Assembly (NCBI GenBank): GCA_955652655.1
Contig: CATPCK010000644.1
Coordinates: forward strand, 1 to 8,997
Direction: 5' to 3'
Length of the DNA stretch: 8,997 nt
Origin: an uncultured Ktedonobacteraceae bacterium
Lineage (GTDB): Bacteria; Chloroflexota; Ktedonobacteria; Ktedonobacterales; Ktedonobacteraceae
A program made the position numbers and the translations under genes. The notes below the pieces were generated by a model. The model made no database searches and had not been told where the DNA came from. It was given only the letters and a program-made list of their open reading frames with translations. Of the stretch, positions 1 to 7,530 are shown piece after piece (positions within the stretch are counted from its first letter, which is position 1; each line of letters starts with the position of its first letter).

Positions 1-1176
1 GTGCGGACTGGACCTGTAACAGTGGATATGACGGTAGTGCGCAAGCGCAAACGCGACATAGTTGACAGCTTCCGCAATGGTAGTCAGAAACGTATCGAAA
101 GCACAGAGGGTGTAGATCTCCTGATGGGAGAGGCGCGTTTCACCGGCCCGAAGATACTTGAGGTTCACCTGAACAATGGCGAGACGCGGCAGTTAACTGC
201 CAATGCGTTCTTTATCAATGCAGGCGATCGTCCATCAAAGCCGGCAATCGATGGGTTAGATTCTGTTCCTACTCTCGACTCGACATCGATCATGGAACTG
301 GACAGCGTACCAGCTCACCTGCTGGTCATGGGAGGTGGTTATGTCGGGCTGGAGTTTGGGCAGATGTTTCGCCGCTTCGGCAGCGCGGTAACGATTATTC
401 AACGCGGCGCTCACCTGCTGGCTCGTGAGGACGATGACGTGGCGGAAGAGGTCGCCAGGATCATGCAGGAGGACGGGATCGAAGTATTGCTGGAGACAGC
501 ACCCTTGCATGTCGAGCGAACAGGTGAAGGCACTATTCAATTAACTTTAAAAACGCCGGCAGGAGAGCGCGCGCTCAGCGGGTCACATCTGCTGCTGGCA
601 GCAGGTCGTACACCAAATACTGACTGGCTCAACCTTACGGCGACAGGCATTCAGGCAGACAAGCATGGCTTTATTCCGGTGAATGAGAAGTTAGAAACCG
701 ATGTGCCCGGCATCTATGCACTTGGTGATATCAAAGGGGGCCCGGCCTTTACCCATATCTCTTACGACGATTTTCGCATCATTCGTACCAACCTGATAGA
801 AAAGGGTAATGCGACTATCCGTGATCGGCTCGTCCCATACACGGTTTTCATCGATCCCCAACTCGGTCGCATAGGGCTGAGTGAGTCAGAGGCACGCGCA
901 CAGGGGCGCAATATCCGTGTGGCCAAAATGCCTATGAATTATGTTGCCAGGGCACTGGAGGTAGACGAGGCACGCGGTTTTATGAAAGCCATCGTGGACG
1001 CGGATACTTCCCAGATTCTTGGCTGCGCTATCCTTGGCATCGAGGGAGGCGAGATTATGTCCGCTCTGGAGATCGCGATGATGGGGAAAGTACCATATAC
1101 CATCTTGCGCGATGCTGTCTTTGCCCACCCGACACTGGCGGAGTCGCTCAATAACCTGTTTTCGTCCTTTGAATAG
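1..1176 (+). CDS. FAD-dependent pyridine nucleotide-disulfide oxidoreductase, MerA/lipoamide dehydrogenase-like (5' partial)
   Basis: Cytoplasmic flavoprotein of the class I disulfide reductase family (lipoamide dehydrogenase, mercuric reductase, glutathione reductase). The visible 391 residues begin inside the first FAD domain. Family proteins are about 460-470 residues, so roughly 75-80 N-terminal residues, including the first GxGxxG and the redox CxxxxC, lie left of the window. The GTG at position 1 is therefore just a codon, not the start. Visible signals are INAGDRP near residues 73-79, the NAD(P)-binding GGGYVG at 111-116 (starting a new beta-alpha-beta fold), the second FAD motif ALGD at 240-243, and the C-terminal dimerisation domain with active-site HPTLAE at 376-381 (His-Glu pair). 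The C-terminal Cys-Cys pair that true mercuric reductases use to bind Hg(II) is absent, as the protein ends LFSSFE. It is thus a MerA-like oxidoreductase of unknown substrate. It converges on the next gene with a 25-nt gap and no recognisable terminator. Confidence 0.9.
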   Translation: MRTGPVTVDMTVVRKRKRDIVDSFRNGSQKRIESTEGVDLLMGEARFTGPKILEVHLNNGETRQLTANAFFINAGDRPSKPAIDGLDSVPTLDSTSIMELDSVPAHLLVMGGGYVGLEFGQMFRRFGSAVTIIQRGAHLLAREDDDVAEEVARIMQEDGIEVLLETAPLHVERTGEGTIQLTLKTPAGERALSGSHLLLAAGRTPNTDWLNLTATGIQADKHGFIPVNEKLETDVPGIYALGDIKGGPAFTHISYDDFRIIRTNLIEKGNATIRDRLVPYTVFIDPQLGRIGLSESEARAQGRNIRVAKMPMNYVARALEVDEARGFMKAIVDADTSQILGCAILGIEGGEIMSALEIAMMGKVPYTILRDAVFAHPTLAESLNNLFSSFE

Positions 1177-1201
1177 TAGCATTCATCGAATTAATACTAC
1201 T

Positions 1202-1846
1202 TCAGCTACAAGGTGGCTGTCCTGGACCTAAATCATTATTATTGCCATAACTGCTTATTCTCCAGTCTCCATAGCTATCTTGTTGCACCGTCATGCGTAA
1301 CGTGTAAGGCTTTGCAAGCTTGCTACGCGTAATAGTATAGCTATAACTATAGCTTTGTGGATTGTTCTGAACAGCGCTATCTTGCACTTCGCTATAATCT
1401 GTCACTTTGCCATAACAACGATCTGAGGCCTGTGCTTGCTGCTTGAAATCGTCTGGCGCTAGCTGGACGGTAATGGTTGCATCGAGGTCATTGTATGCCT
1501 GGTCATAATTCTGGTTAGAAAGTGCCGAAAGGAAATCAGTGGCAGTTACTGCGCCCCCGGCGGTTGCATTTGTGGCTGCGAAAAAATTGACCGCCGCATA
1601 GCCAATACCACAGGCTAATGCTCCAGCTACCACAAAAACAATCCCCCAGAAGAGAATCCTCCGCCGCCAGCTTTTTTGACGAGGCACTTCCCGTTGTGGA
1701 CGAGCTACCCGCGGTGTTTCGGGAGGATGATCGATACGGGCCATATTGGGGGGACGACGAGGAATAGCCCGCTGCTTTCCTGTACCGTTGAAATCGGCAG
1801 GATACTGGTTGAAAGGACGATCCCTGGGTTCTTGGCGCCCTTGCAT
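1202..1846 (-). CDS. Single-pass membrane protein with extracytoplasmic domain, function unknown
   Basis: Protein of 214 residues that I cannot assign to a characterised family. Residues 1-63 are hydrophilic, proline- and arginine-rich and probably cytoplasmic, ending in a basic stop (RQKSWRRR). Residues 64-88 form one strong membrane segment. The remaining ~125 residues should lie outside. They start with TATDFLSALSNQNYDQAYNDL, reminiscent of DUF4878/NTF2-like lumazine-binding folds, in which a helix 'FL.AL...dy..Ay..l' precedes a curved sheet, and end in a strand-like WRISSY and a Cys near the terminus (Cys213, possibly paired with Cys144). The fold suggestion is inference. The start is the ATG at 1846, supported by a near-perfect AAGGAGGA (1853-1860) six bases upstream and by a promoter-like sequence at 1887-1914. 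The gene follows the BY-kinase-like gene by 57 nt, so it may be an accessory part of the polysaccharide locus or simply a neighbour. Confidence 0.85.
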   Translation of the reverse strand: MQGRQEPRDRPFNQYPADFNGTGKQRAIPRRPPNMARIDHPPETPRVARPQREVPRQKSWRRRILFWGIVFVVAGALACGIGYAAVNFFAATNATAGGAVTATDFLSALSNQNYDQAYNDLDATITVQLAPDDFKQQAQASDRCYGKVTDYSEVQDSAVQNNPQSYSYSYTITRSKLAKPYTLRMTVQQDSYGDWRISSYGNNNDLGPGQPPCS

Positions 1847-1886
1847 AGAGTTTCCTCCTTGGGAAGCGATGGATTTTATATTGCTG

Positions 1887-1914
1887 ATTATACGTGACGA
1901 GCTTTATACATCAA
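1887..1914 (-). promoter_or_regulatory. Sigma-70-type promoter for the 1202-1846 membrane protein gene
   Basis: Read on the minus strand: TTGATG (1909-1914), a 16-nt spacer, then a consensus TATAAT (1887-1892). Transcription would begin near 1880, giving a leader of about 35 nt that contains the AAGGAGGA ribosome site. The -35 box overlaps the last codons of the BY-kinase-like gene, whose stop is at 1904-1906. The match is by eye to the general housekeeping sigma consensus. The downstream gene could still also be read through from the polysaccharide genes. Confidence 0.6.
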
Positions 1915-2578
1915 GTATTACAATACCGACCAGGTTCGTGTGAGCTCGTTCTAACTGCTCTTGTGCTTGCTTCGCCTGCGTACGGTTTGTACGGTCTTTT
2001 GCAATAGTCAAGATGGTTTGCTCTACAAGGGTCCCTATCAATGAGGCATCAGGGCCTGCTAGCACAGGTGAACTATTGAAAATAACCATACCTGGCGCGG
2101 TTTCTGTCTCTGAAAAGCAGAGGCTAATAGTTTGTATCACTGCTTGTAGTTTCTCAGAGAGGAGCAATGCCTCACCTTCAGCCGCCATCCCTGCACTGAG
2201 CAAGCGCAGGGATGGGATAAAGGTATCTCTCAAGTGCTGTCGAACCACTTGCGTGGTGATCACATCTTCCGCCAGCAGGTCACCTAAACCCTCTCCTTTT
2301 TCCAGGCCAAAGCGCCGCTCCAGGCCCGGTGCGCGCAAATCTGCATCAACGAGAATGGTCGGCGTACCACTTTTCGCGGCGGCAATCGCCATGTTAGCCG
2401 CTACGGTAGCCTGACCTGAGTATGCCGCCGGTGGGCAGAGTAACAGCGTATGTACGCGCTGTTCCTTCTTCCAGTTGAAGCGGATGTTCGCAAAAAATGT
2501 ATAATAGGCTGCGCTGTATGCAGAACTCGTATCGTAATCTGTGAGCAGTGCAACCTGCTCTTGTGAGCGAATACTCAC
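1904..2578 (-). CDS. BY-kinase-like (CpsD/CapB/YwqD-type) ATPase with degenerate nucleotide-binding motifs
   Basis: Protein of 224 residues, the usual size of a stand-alone bacterial tyrosine kinase of the capsule or exopolysaccharide type. In family members it partners the Wzz-like membrane protein, encoded here immediately upstream. The family N-terminal pattern is present (AYSAAYYTFFANIRF at 20-34, compare EAYRxLRTNIxF), as is an intact Walker A' (ILVDADLRAPG at 75-85). The Walker A loop reads PAAYSGQAT at 50-58, with Gln56 (codon CAG) where the invariant lysine should be and Ala57 for Ser/Thr. The Walker B segment reads MVIFNSSPV at 164-172, with Asn168 for the acidic residue. The protein ends LVGIVILDV with no tyrosine cluster. 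Catalytic kinase activity is therefore doubtful; a structural or regulatory pseudokinase role is inferred. The start is GTG at 2578 with AGAGGAGC (2586-2593) seven bases upstream; 49 nt separate it from the Wzz-like gene. Confidence 0.85.
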   Translation of the reverse strand: MSIRSQEQVALLTDYDTSSAYSAAYYTFFANIRFNWKKEQRVHTLLLCPPAAYSGQATVAANMAIAAAKSGTPTILVDADLRAPGLERRFGLEKGEGLGDLLAEDVITTQVVRQHLRDTFIPSLRLLSAGMAAEGEALLLSEKLQAVIQTISLCFSETETAPGMVIFNSSPVLAGPDASLIGTLVEQTILTIAKDRTNRTQAKQAQEQLERAHTNLVGIVILDV

Positions 2579-2627
2579 TGAAAATGCTCCTCTAACTAAT
2601 CATGTGAATCTTCTCAACGGCAGGTAA

Positions 2628-3425
2628 TTATGACCTCGTTCGACCTACAGTGGGAGCACGTGGCACTTCCCCATATACGGGGAGCCGAAGAAGTTGCTGT
2701 GCATCGTCTTTCCCATGGATGCGGTCGTCAAGATAATCTACGAGAAAGGCCAGGGCGATCCCTACAATGAGAGCTACCAGAAGCAGGACGATTAATACTG
2801 TTTGTTTACTCACGGATGAACCTGGTACCGTATATGCATCTGTCGCATCACTGACGATCCTTGCAGAGACGACTGACTGACTACTACCAGTCGTCGTGCT
2901 ACAGGGAGCTTCCTTAGCAACGACGTATCCCAGGTAGTTACAGATATTGGCTGTGCTTACTTTACCGACAGCATCAGCGACGGCCCATGCCCCTGCGGCT
3001 GTGGTCCAGTTAGCGCTTACGGTTACCAGGCTGTGCGCACGAACGGAGCTTAACGCTCCACCTATGGCGCCGGCATTCTGCCAATCTCCCAGGTCGGGGT
3101 TGGGGCCGTAGCGTTGCTCAATTTGCGTCATATCTGCTGCTATTTGGTGAGAAACCTCTGTATCAAATTCTTTTGACGATAGTATTGGGCCCGTTACCAG
3201 TGCGTCGGCGAGAGACTCTGAGGCGATAATATTGTCACCGACTCCATTGGGCGATGATTGTAAGCCGATCTGTATCGTAACATCTGAGCGGTACGCCGTT
3301 AAAGCGCCAGGAGTTTTGCGTAAATGATAGTATTGATAACCGACGTAGAGGGCCACCACTCCTACAACCAGTGCCACCAGCCAGATACGCCGCCAGATAA
3401 TTTTCCAATAAGCCCGGAGTTCCAC
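2628..3425 (-). CDS. Wzz/YveK-type polysaccharide chain-length determinant (co-polymerase)
   Basis: Membrane protein of 265 residues with the polysaccharide co-polymerase layout: a short basic cytoplasmic N-terminus (ELRAYWKIIWRR), membrane segment 1 at about 14-33, an extracytoplasmic domain at about 34-207, membrane segment 2 at about 208-229, and a cytoplasmic tail. The tail YLDDRIHGKDDAQQLLRLPV (231-250) followed by YGEVPR matches the family pattern 'D.ri....d....lglPvlg.iPr' that sits between the second membrane helix and the kinase domain in Wzc or marks the end of stand-alone YveK/CapA proteins. No kinase domain is fused; the next gene supplies that part. The external domain has two cysteines (162 and 175). 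The start is GTG at 3425 with GAAAGG (3434-3439) eight bases upstream. A 117-nt gap separates it from the upstream glycosyltransferase; I see no convincing promoter or terminator there, only an isolated TATAAC with no -35. Confidence 0.85.
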   Translation of the reverse strand: MELRAYWKIIWRRIWLVALVVGVVALYVGYQYYHLRKTPGALTAYRSDVTIQIGLQSSPNGVGDNIIASESLADALVTGPILSSKEFDTEVSHQIAADMTQIEQRYGPNPDLGDWQNAGAIGGALSSVRAHSLVTVSANWTTAAGAWAVADAVGKVSTANICNYLGYVVAKEAPCSTTTGSSQSVVSARIVSDATDAYTVPGSSVSKQTVLIVLLLVALIVGIALAFLVDYLDDRIHGKDDAQQLLRLPVYGEVPRAPTVGRTRS

Positions 3426-3542
3426 GTAAGTAACCTTTCTTGTGATGTGTTATAAGTGCATTGAAAAAGTGGAATACTGCTGAAAATCTTTTTTATAGGG
3501 TAATCTCTAAGAGTACCTGGCTAAGACTTCATTCGTTCTATT

Positions 3543-4679
3543 TTATCTCACGAGATCGCTTGTAGGTGTACGCAACTCCCTTGGTTTTTCTTCCCCCAAT
3601 TTGGCTTCGATGAACTGCAATATGCGACGATGGAAGCGAGGCATATCAAATTCAAGTGCGTGGTTACGAATGACATGCGGATCGTATTTTCGCTCATCGA
3701 ATGATGCCAGTACTGCCGCCAGGTTTTCGACCGGCTGTTGTTGAAAAAAAACCCCCGTAATGCCGTCAACTACCGATGCAAGTGCTCCACCGGCGCCATA
3801 GGCGATCACCGGTCGACCAGAGGCCTGCGCCTCCAGTGGAGTGATACCAAAATCTTCTTCGCCTGGGAACAGGAACGCACGGCAATGGGCATAATAGTGA
3901 AGTACTTCCTCGTCAGAGAGTCGTCCCATGAAACGGATAGTGGGCCCAGCCATTTTTTTGAGTCGTTCCAGGTCACGTCCGTCGCCAATAATGATCAGGG
4001 GCAGTTGTAACTCGTTACATGCCTTGATCGCTAAATCAATGCGTTTGTAAGGTATGAGGCGACTGACAATAAGAAAGTAGTCTTCCACTTGTATTGCTGG
4101 ATCAAAAGTAAAACGCTTTGCCTCCACCGGAGGTGGTATGATGACCGCATCGCGCCGGTAGTATTTCTGAATACGTTCGGCCACCACCGGGGAGTTAGCT
4201 ATAAAGTGATCGACTCTCATTGCACTGGTCTGATCCCAGGAACGCAGTCCTGTGATCAGAAAAGGCAAAACCCGCCGCGCCATCTTGCCCAAATGCTCTC
4301 GCTCTACGTATTCGTCATAGTTCCAGCACCAGCGCATAGGAGTATGGCAGTAGCAAATGTGCATTGTTTCGGGCCTGGTGATCACTCCTTTCCCGAAGGC
4401 GCTGGAACTACTGAGAACCAGTTCATAGCCACGTAGGTCCAGGCTCTCCATCGCGAAAGGGTAAATAGGTAAGTACGGCTGATGATGTTTTGTCACCATG
4501 GGCAGCTTTTGCATAAACGACGTACGTATATCCATCTTTTGGAAAGCCGGGTCAACACGTTGCGCATCATAGATAGACGTATAAATGGGCGCGTCAGGGA
4601 AAATTTCGTGCAATGCCAAAACTACGCGCTCTGCACCACCCATCTGGTTGAGGTAGTCGTGAACCAACGCCACTTTCAT
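3543..4679 (-). CDS. GT4-family glycosyltransferase (GT-B fold), WbaZ/mannosyltransferase-like
   Basis: A 378-residue enzyme predicted to transfer a sugar from a nucleotide-sugar donor to a growing lipid-linked glycan at the inner membrane face. The N-terminal acceptor domain begins MKVALVHDYLNQMGGAERVV, the glycine-rich opening typical of this GT4 subgroup, and continues with ICYCHTPMRWCW (108-119). The C-terminal donor domain has FLIVSRLIPYKR (202-213; Arg207 and Lys212 as the phosphate-contacting pair), IIGDGRD (230-236) and the E-x7-E signature EEDFGITPLEA (274-284; Glu275 and Glu283), followed by SGRPVIAYGAGG. No signal peptide or membrane span is seen. Its ATG (4679) lies only 4 nt beyond the stop of the phosphotransferase gene, with GAGGAGC (4691-4697) inside that gene's end, so the two are almost surely co-transcribed and translationally coupled. 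Donor and acceptor cannot be read from the sequence. Confidence 0.92.
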   Translation of the reverse strand: MKVALVHDYLNQMGGAERVVLALHEIFPDAPIYTSIYDAQRVDPAFQKMDIRTSFMQKLPMVTKHHQPYLPIYPFAMESLDLRGYELVLSSSSAFGKGVITRPETMHICYCHTPMRWCWNYDEYVEREHLGKMARRVLPFLITGLRSWDQTSAMRVDHFIANSPVVAERIQKYYRRDAVIIPPPVEAKRFTFDPAIQVEDYFLIVSRLIPYKRIDLAIKACNELQLPLIIIGDGRDLERLKKMAGPTIRFMGRLSDEEVLHYYAHCRAFLFPGEEDFGITPLEAQASGRPVIAYGAGGALASVVDGITGVFFQQQPVENLAAVLASFDERKYDPHVIRNHALEFDMPRFHRRILQFIEAKLGEEKPRELRTPTSDLVR

Positions 4680-4683
4680 TTTG

Positions 4684-6207
4684 TTAATATGCTCCTCGAT
4701 TGGTTAAAACCGCGGGAATGGTGCGGAAGAGAATGAGGAAGTACAGTTTTAACGACCAATTTTCAATGTAGTAAAGATCCATCAGTACCCCCTCGTCGAA
4801 ATTCAGGTTGCTGCGACCGCGTACCTGCCATAATCCAGTCAGACCTGGCTTGATCGCCAGTCGACCTTTTTGCCACTCCTCGTATTGTGCCATTTCACTT
4901 GGTAATGGTGGGCGAGGTCCGACCAGGCTCATCTCACCCCGCAGAACATTGATGATCTGTGGAAACTCATCTAGACTGGTACGCCGCAAAAATTTTCCTA
5001 CCGGTGTAACACGTGGGTCATCTCTCATCTTGAAGAGCGGTCCCTGAGCTTCATTCTTCATCCAAAGGGCAGCCAGACGTTGATCTGCATCCTTGTACAT
5101 AGATCGGAACTTATACATTTTGAATGAGCGTCCCTCCCAACCTATGCGTGTTTGTTTATAAATGATCTCCCCTTCGGAGTTTAGGCGGATGACCAGGGCG
5201 ATACATATCCAGAGCGGAGACCCTAGCACAAGGACGAACAGGGAGACGAGAATATCAACCATACGCGTGATAATACGCTGTACTGTATTCAGTGAGACTT
5301 GCTTGATACCTATCAGCGGAATGCCTTCTACGGCTTCCATATCAATTCGTGAAAGACTGAGTTCATATAAATCAGGCACGAGTTTGAATGAGGCTCCCAA
5401 CCGTTCACAGAGGCGGACGCTTTTGATAGATTGCTCATGCATATTTGAGGGTAAGGCAATAATCGCTTCATCTATTTGCATAGAACGAATCACTAATCCC
5501 AGGTCATCTAACGTGCCAAGCATCTTAAAACGCCCGAAATCACCTGGCGGTTCACTCATATCGTGCAAAAACCCTACTATATGATAGCCCAGGTTAGGAC
5601 TGGCAGCTATATGCTGCATCATCATCTTCCCGAGACGCCCCGAACCAACGACCAGTAGCCGTGTTTCGCCCAGGCCGATCCGGTAGAGCAAACCCATTGC
5701 AGCTGAAACGATCATCCGCCCCAAAGAGAGCACGATAATTGTCACTGCCCATACGAAAGGCACAAGCAGGCGAGAACTGGAAGGTGGCTGGAAGATGAAG
5801 AAATAGGTAATCAGAAACGCCAGTCCTACAGTCGCTGAACTGGCGATTGTCCAGACCTGGCGAAGCAAGCTTCCGGTCAGGCGGATGTTATACAGTCCAC
5901 GAAACGCAAAAATAGTAATCAAACCAATGACAATACTGATTTCAAGCCCCAAAAAGCCACTTAGCGGTGTAAAAATGTCGGCGGTATGGGGTAGAGAGCT
6001 ATTCTCAATGTTATGGCGCAGGTACACGAGGAAATGATTTTTAAAAAGGACGTTATAGCGTATAAAATGTGCCAGTTGGAACGAGGTAGCTACCAATGTA
6101 GCATCCAGCAGCACCATGGCGATAACCTTGAAAATACGCCATTGGTGACGATGTAAACGCCTCTTAGAGATAGCTTTCATTATAGGGCCAGTTGCTCCTA
6201 CGGTCAT
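4684..6207 (-). CDS. Undecaprenyl-phosphate glycosyl-1-phosphate transferase (polyprenyl glycosylphosphotransferase, WbaP/CpsE type)
   Basis: Initiating enzyme of polysaccharide synthesis: moves a sugar-1-phosphate from a nucleotide sugar to undecaprenyl phosphate. With the start at 6207 it has 507 residues. Four membrane helices lie near 27-49, 86-104, 121-140 and 147-166, then a Rossmann-like CoA-binding domain (VVGSGRLGKM near 186-195), a hydrophobic (probably re-entrant) helix at about 316-340, and the catalytic domain: YKFRSM (365-370), DDPRVTPVGKFLRRTSLDE (396-414) with the Asp413-Glu414 catalytic dyad, EMSLVGPRPP, and KPGLTGLWQVRGRS (453-466). All core motifs are intact. An in-frame GTG at 6276 would add 23 residues and shorten the gap to the upstream gene to 27 nt, but it has no good ribosome site, whereas the ATG at 6207 has AGGAG eight bases upstream. 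The sugar (glucose, galactose or other) cannot be decided. Confidence 0.92.
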   Translation of the reverse strand: MTVGATGPIMKAISKRRLHRHQWRIFKVIAMVLLDATLVATSFQLAHFIRYNVLFKNHFLVYLRHNIENSSLPHTADIFTPLSGFLGLEISIVIGLITIFAFRGLYNIRLTGSLLRQVWTIASSATVGLAFLITYFFIFQPPSSSRLLVPFVWAVTIIVLSLGRMIVSAAMGLLYRIGLGETRLLVVGSGRLGKMMMQHIAASPNLGYHIVGFLHDMSEPPGDFGRFKMLGTLDDLGLVIRSMQIDEAIIALPSNMHEQSIKSVRLCERLGASFKLVPDLYELSLSRIDMEAVEGIPLIGIKQVSLNTVQRIITRMVDILVSLFVLVLGSPLWICIALVIRLNSEGEIIYKQTRIGWEGRSFKMYKFRSMYKDADQRLAALWMKNEAQGPLFKMRDDPRVTPVGKFLRRTSLDEFPQIINVLRGEMSLVGPRPPLPSEMAQYEEWQKGRLAIKPGLTGLWQVRGRSNLNFDEGVLMDLYYIENWSLKLYFLILFRTIPAVLTNRGAY

Positions 6208-6215
6208 ATCTAGGG

Positions 6216-6220
6216 CTCCT
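6216..6220 (-). promoter_or_regulatory. Ribosome binding site favouring the ATG at 6207
   Basis: AGGAG on the minus strand lies eight bases from the ATG at 6205-6207. The competing upstream GTG (6274-6276) has only a weak AGGA about 13 bases away. This site is the main reason for choosing the shorter phosphotransferase. Confidence 0.55.
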
Positions 6221-6303
6221 GTCCTATCTGTGTCTGGACTCAGATCGGTTGTTTCAGAAAGTTTACTGCTGTTCACAATGTGCGTTCTATCCTACATCAT
6301 ACA

Positions 6304-7500
6304 CTAACGAACAAACGAAACACGTTGAGATCGTCTTTGTGCTGTGGTATGTAACGTTGCTGCTTGTTCATACACCTTGACGGTCTGTTCGACCATCCTC
6401 TGTGCTGAGAATCGCTGGGCCACTACTGGTGCCATTGTACTACACTTCTGCCGAATTGTCTGGTCTGTCAAAGCTGTATGTATTGATGCAGTCATCACCT
6501 CCACATCATGTGGGTCAATACATATTGCTACATCTGCACCCGCTTCTGGTAGGCTGGAGACATTCGAAGTGACAACAGGAGTACCGCATGCCAGGGCCTC
6601 CGCTACCGGTACGCCAAAACCTTCGTAGAGCGACGGGTACACAAAAACCGAGGCTGCGCGGTACCATAACGCTTGCTCGGAATCTTCTACATATCCGGCA
6701 AATAGCACTTCTGACGTGAGGCCCAATTGCTGTACTCGCTCAAAAATGGCATCGTAGAGCCAACCTTTACCACCTGCCAGCACAAGTTTTTCGCCTATCG
6801 CGTGTGTTTTGCGTACCTGAGCATATGCTTCAATCAGAGTGGTAATGTTCTTCCGAGGTTCCAACGTTCCAAGGTACAGGATATATCCACTCGTCAAATC
6901 ATGCTTTTCTCGAAAGCTTTGTAACTCCTCATCTTTAGGTACGTTTGAGAAGCGTGCATCGATACATGGGTAGACCGTCTGTACCTGTTCGCCAGGAACT
7001 CCAACAAGTTCAATTGCATCCTGCCTGGTACTATCCGATACAGTGATGACCATTGTTGCCCGGCGTATGCTGCGAATGGTGAACGCGCGATGATAGAGTC
7101 GCTTTGAACGCGTCAATATGTCAGGAAAACGCAGAAATGCCAGGTCATGCAAGGTGACGACCCCTGCACAATGTTGCGGCAACAATATCGGTAGTACATT
7201 GACTGGGGAGTGCAAAACGTCGATGTGTCTTTGCCGAATGAGCGCTGGAAGTGTCAGTTGTTCCCAGGCAATTCTTGCTGCTGGCTGTGACTCTGACCAT
7301 GGTGCAGGTACATAGGTAAGTTGTGGGTGTTGGGCTGAGAGCTTTTCAACTACCTCCCGCCCATTGACAAAAACAGTATATTCATGCGCTCCAGGTCGAT
7401 TGGCTAGCTCTTTCAACAGAAAGCGTATGTAGCGGCTGACACCGCCATTTCGGTAATTCTGGCTGAATGAGAGCAATTGAGCATTTATACCGATATGCAT
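6304..7500 (-). CDS. GT4-family glycosyltransferase (GT-B fold), second copy type
   Basis: A 398-residue soluble or membrane-associated glycosyltransferase. It begins MHIGINAQLL, the typical first strand of GT4 enzymes, then NGGVSRYIRFLL (18-29), VVTLHDLAFLRFP (114-126), and ITVSDSTRQD (152-161), a segment commonly found at the domain junction. The donor domain has YILYLGTLEPRKNI (206-219; Arg216 and Lys217), VLAGGKGW (240-247), and the E-x7-E motif EGFGVPVAEALACGTPVV (293-310; Glu293 and Glu301), followed by SNVSSLPEAGADVA. It resembles mannosyl- or rhamnosyltransferases of O-antigen and exopolysaccharide clusters and is clearly diverged from the other GT4 here. The reading frame stays open to a TTG at 7545, but that codon has no ribosome site and the family N-terminus begins at the ATG at 7500, which has GAGGAG nine bases upstream. 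It precedes the phosphotransferase gene in the same direction. Confidence 0.93.
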   Translation of the reverse strand: MHIGINAQLLSFSQNYRNGGVSRYIRFLLKELANRPGAHEYTVFVNGREVVEKLSAQHPQLTYVPAPWSESQPAARIAWEQLTLPALIRQRHIDVLHSPVNVLPILLPQHCAGVVTLHDLAFLRFPDILTRSKRLYHRAFTIRSIRRATMVITVSDSTRQDAIELVGVPGEQVQTVYPCIDARFSNVPKDEELQSFREKHDLTSGYILYLGTLEPRKNITTLIEAYAQVRKTHAIGEKLVLAGGKGWLYDAIFERVQQLGLTSEVLFAGYVEDSEQALWYRAASVFVYPSLYEGFGVPVAEALACGTPVVTSNVSSLPEAGADVAICIDPHDVEVMTASIHTALTDQTIRQKCSTMAPVVAQRFSAQRMVEQTVKVYEQAATLHTTAQRRSQRVSFVR

Positions 7501-7509
7501 ACCGACAGT

Positions 7510-7515
7510 CTCCTC
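7510..7515 (-). promoter_or_regulatory. Ribosome binding site deciding the ATG at 7500
   Basis: GAGGAG on the minus strand, nine bases from the ATG at 7498-7500. It supports starting the glycosyltransferase at MHIGINAQ rather than at the TTG 45 bases upstream. Confidence 0.7.
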
Positions 7516-7530
7516 ATGGCTGTATAACGT

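Noticed and set aside
256..540. Minus-strand open frames inside the flavoprotein gene (also 886-1182 and 939-1151)
   Set aside because: They are antisense to a gene with clear family motifs, have no ribosome sites of note, and show no protein-like pattern.
1177..1201. Bidirectional terminator between the convergent genes
   Set aside because: The 25-nt gap contains no stem-loop or T-run that I can identify.
2013..2414. 133-codon plus-strand open frame opposite the BY-kinase-like gene
   Set aside because: It is a shadow of the real gene, with low-complexity composition, no domain and no promoter.
3426..3542. Promoter or terminator in the gap before the Wzz-like gene
   Set aside because: TATAAA and TATAAC sequences occur on the minus strand, but no acceptable -35 lies 16-18 nt upstream, and CTCTAAGAG is too short to be a terminator.
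5162..5584. 140-codon plus-strand open frame opposite the phosphotransferase gene
   Set aside because: It is antisense to the conserved membrane and Rossmann regions of a well-supported enzyme and has the composition of a shadow frame.
6208..6276. N-terminal extension of the phosphotransferase from a GTG at 6276
   Set aside because: The GTG has no good ribosome site, while the ATG at 6207 has AGGAG at eight bases. The longer form remains possible.
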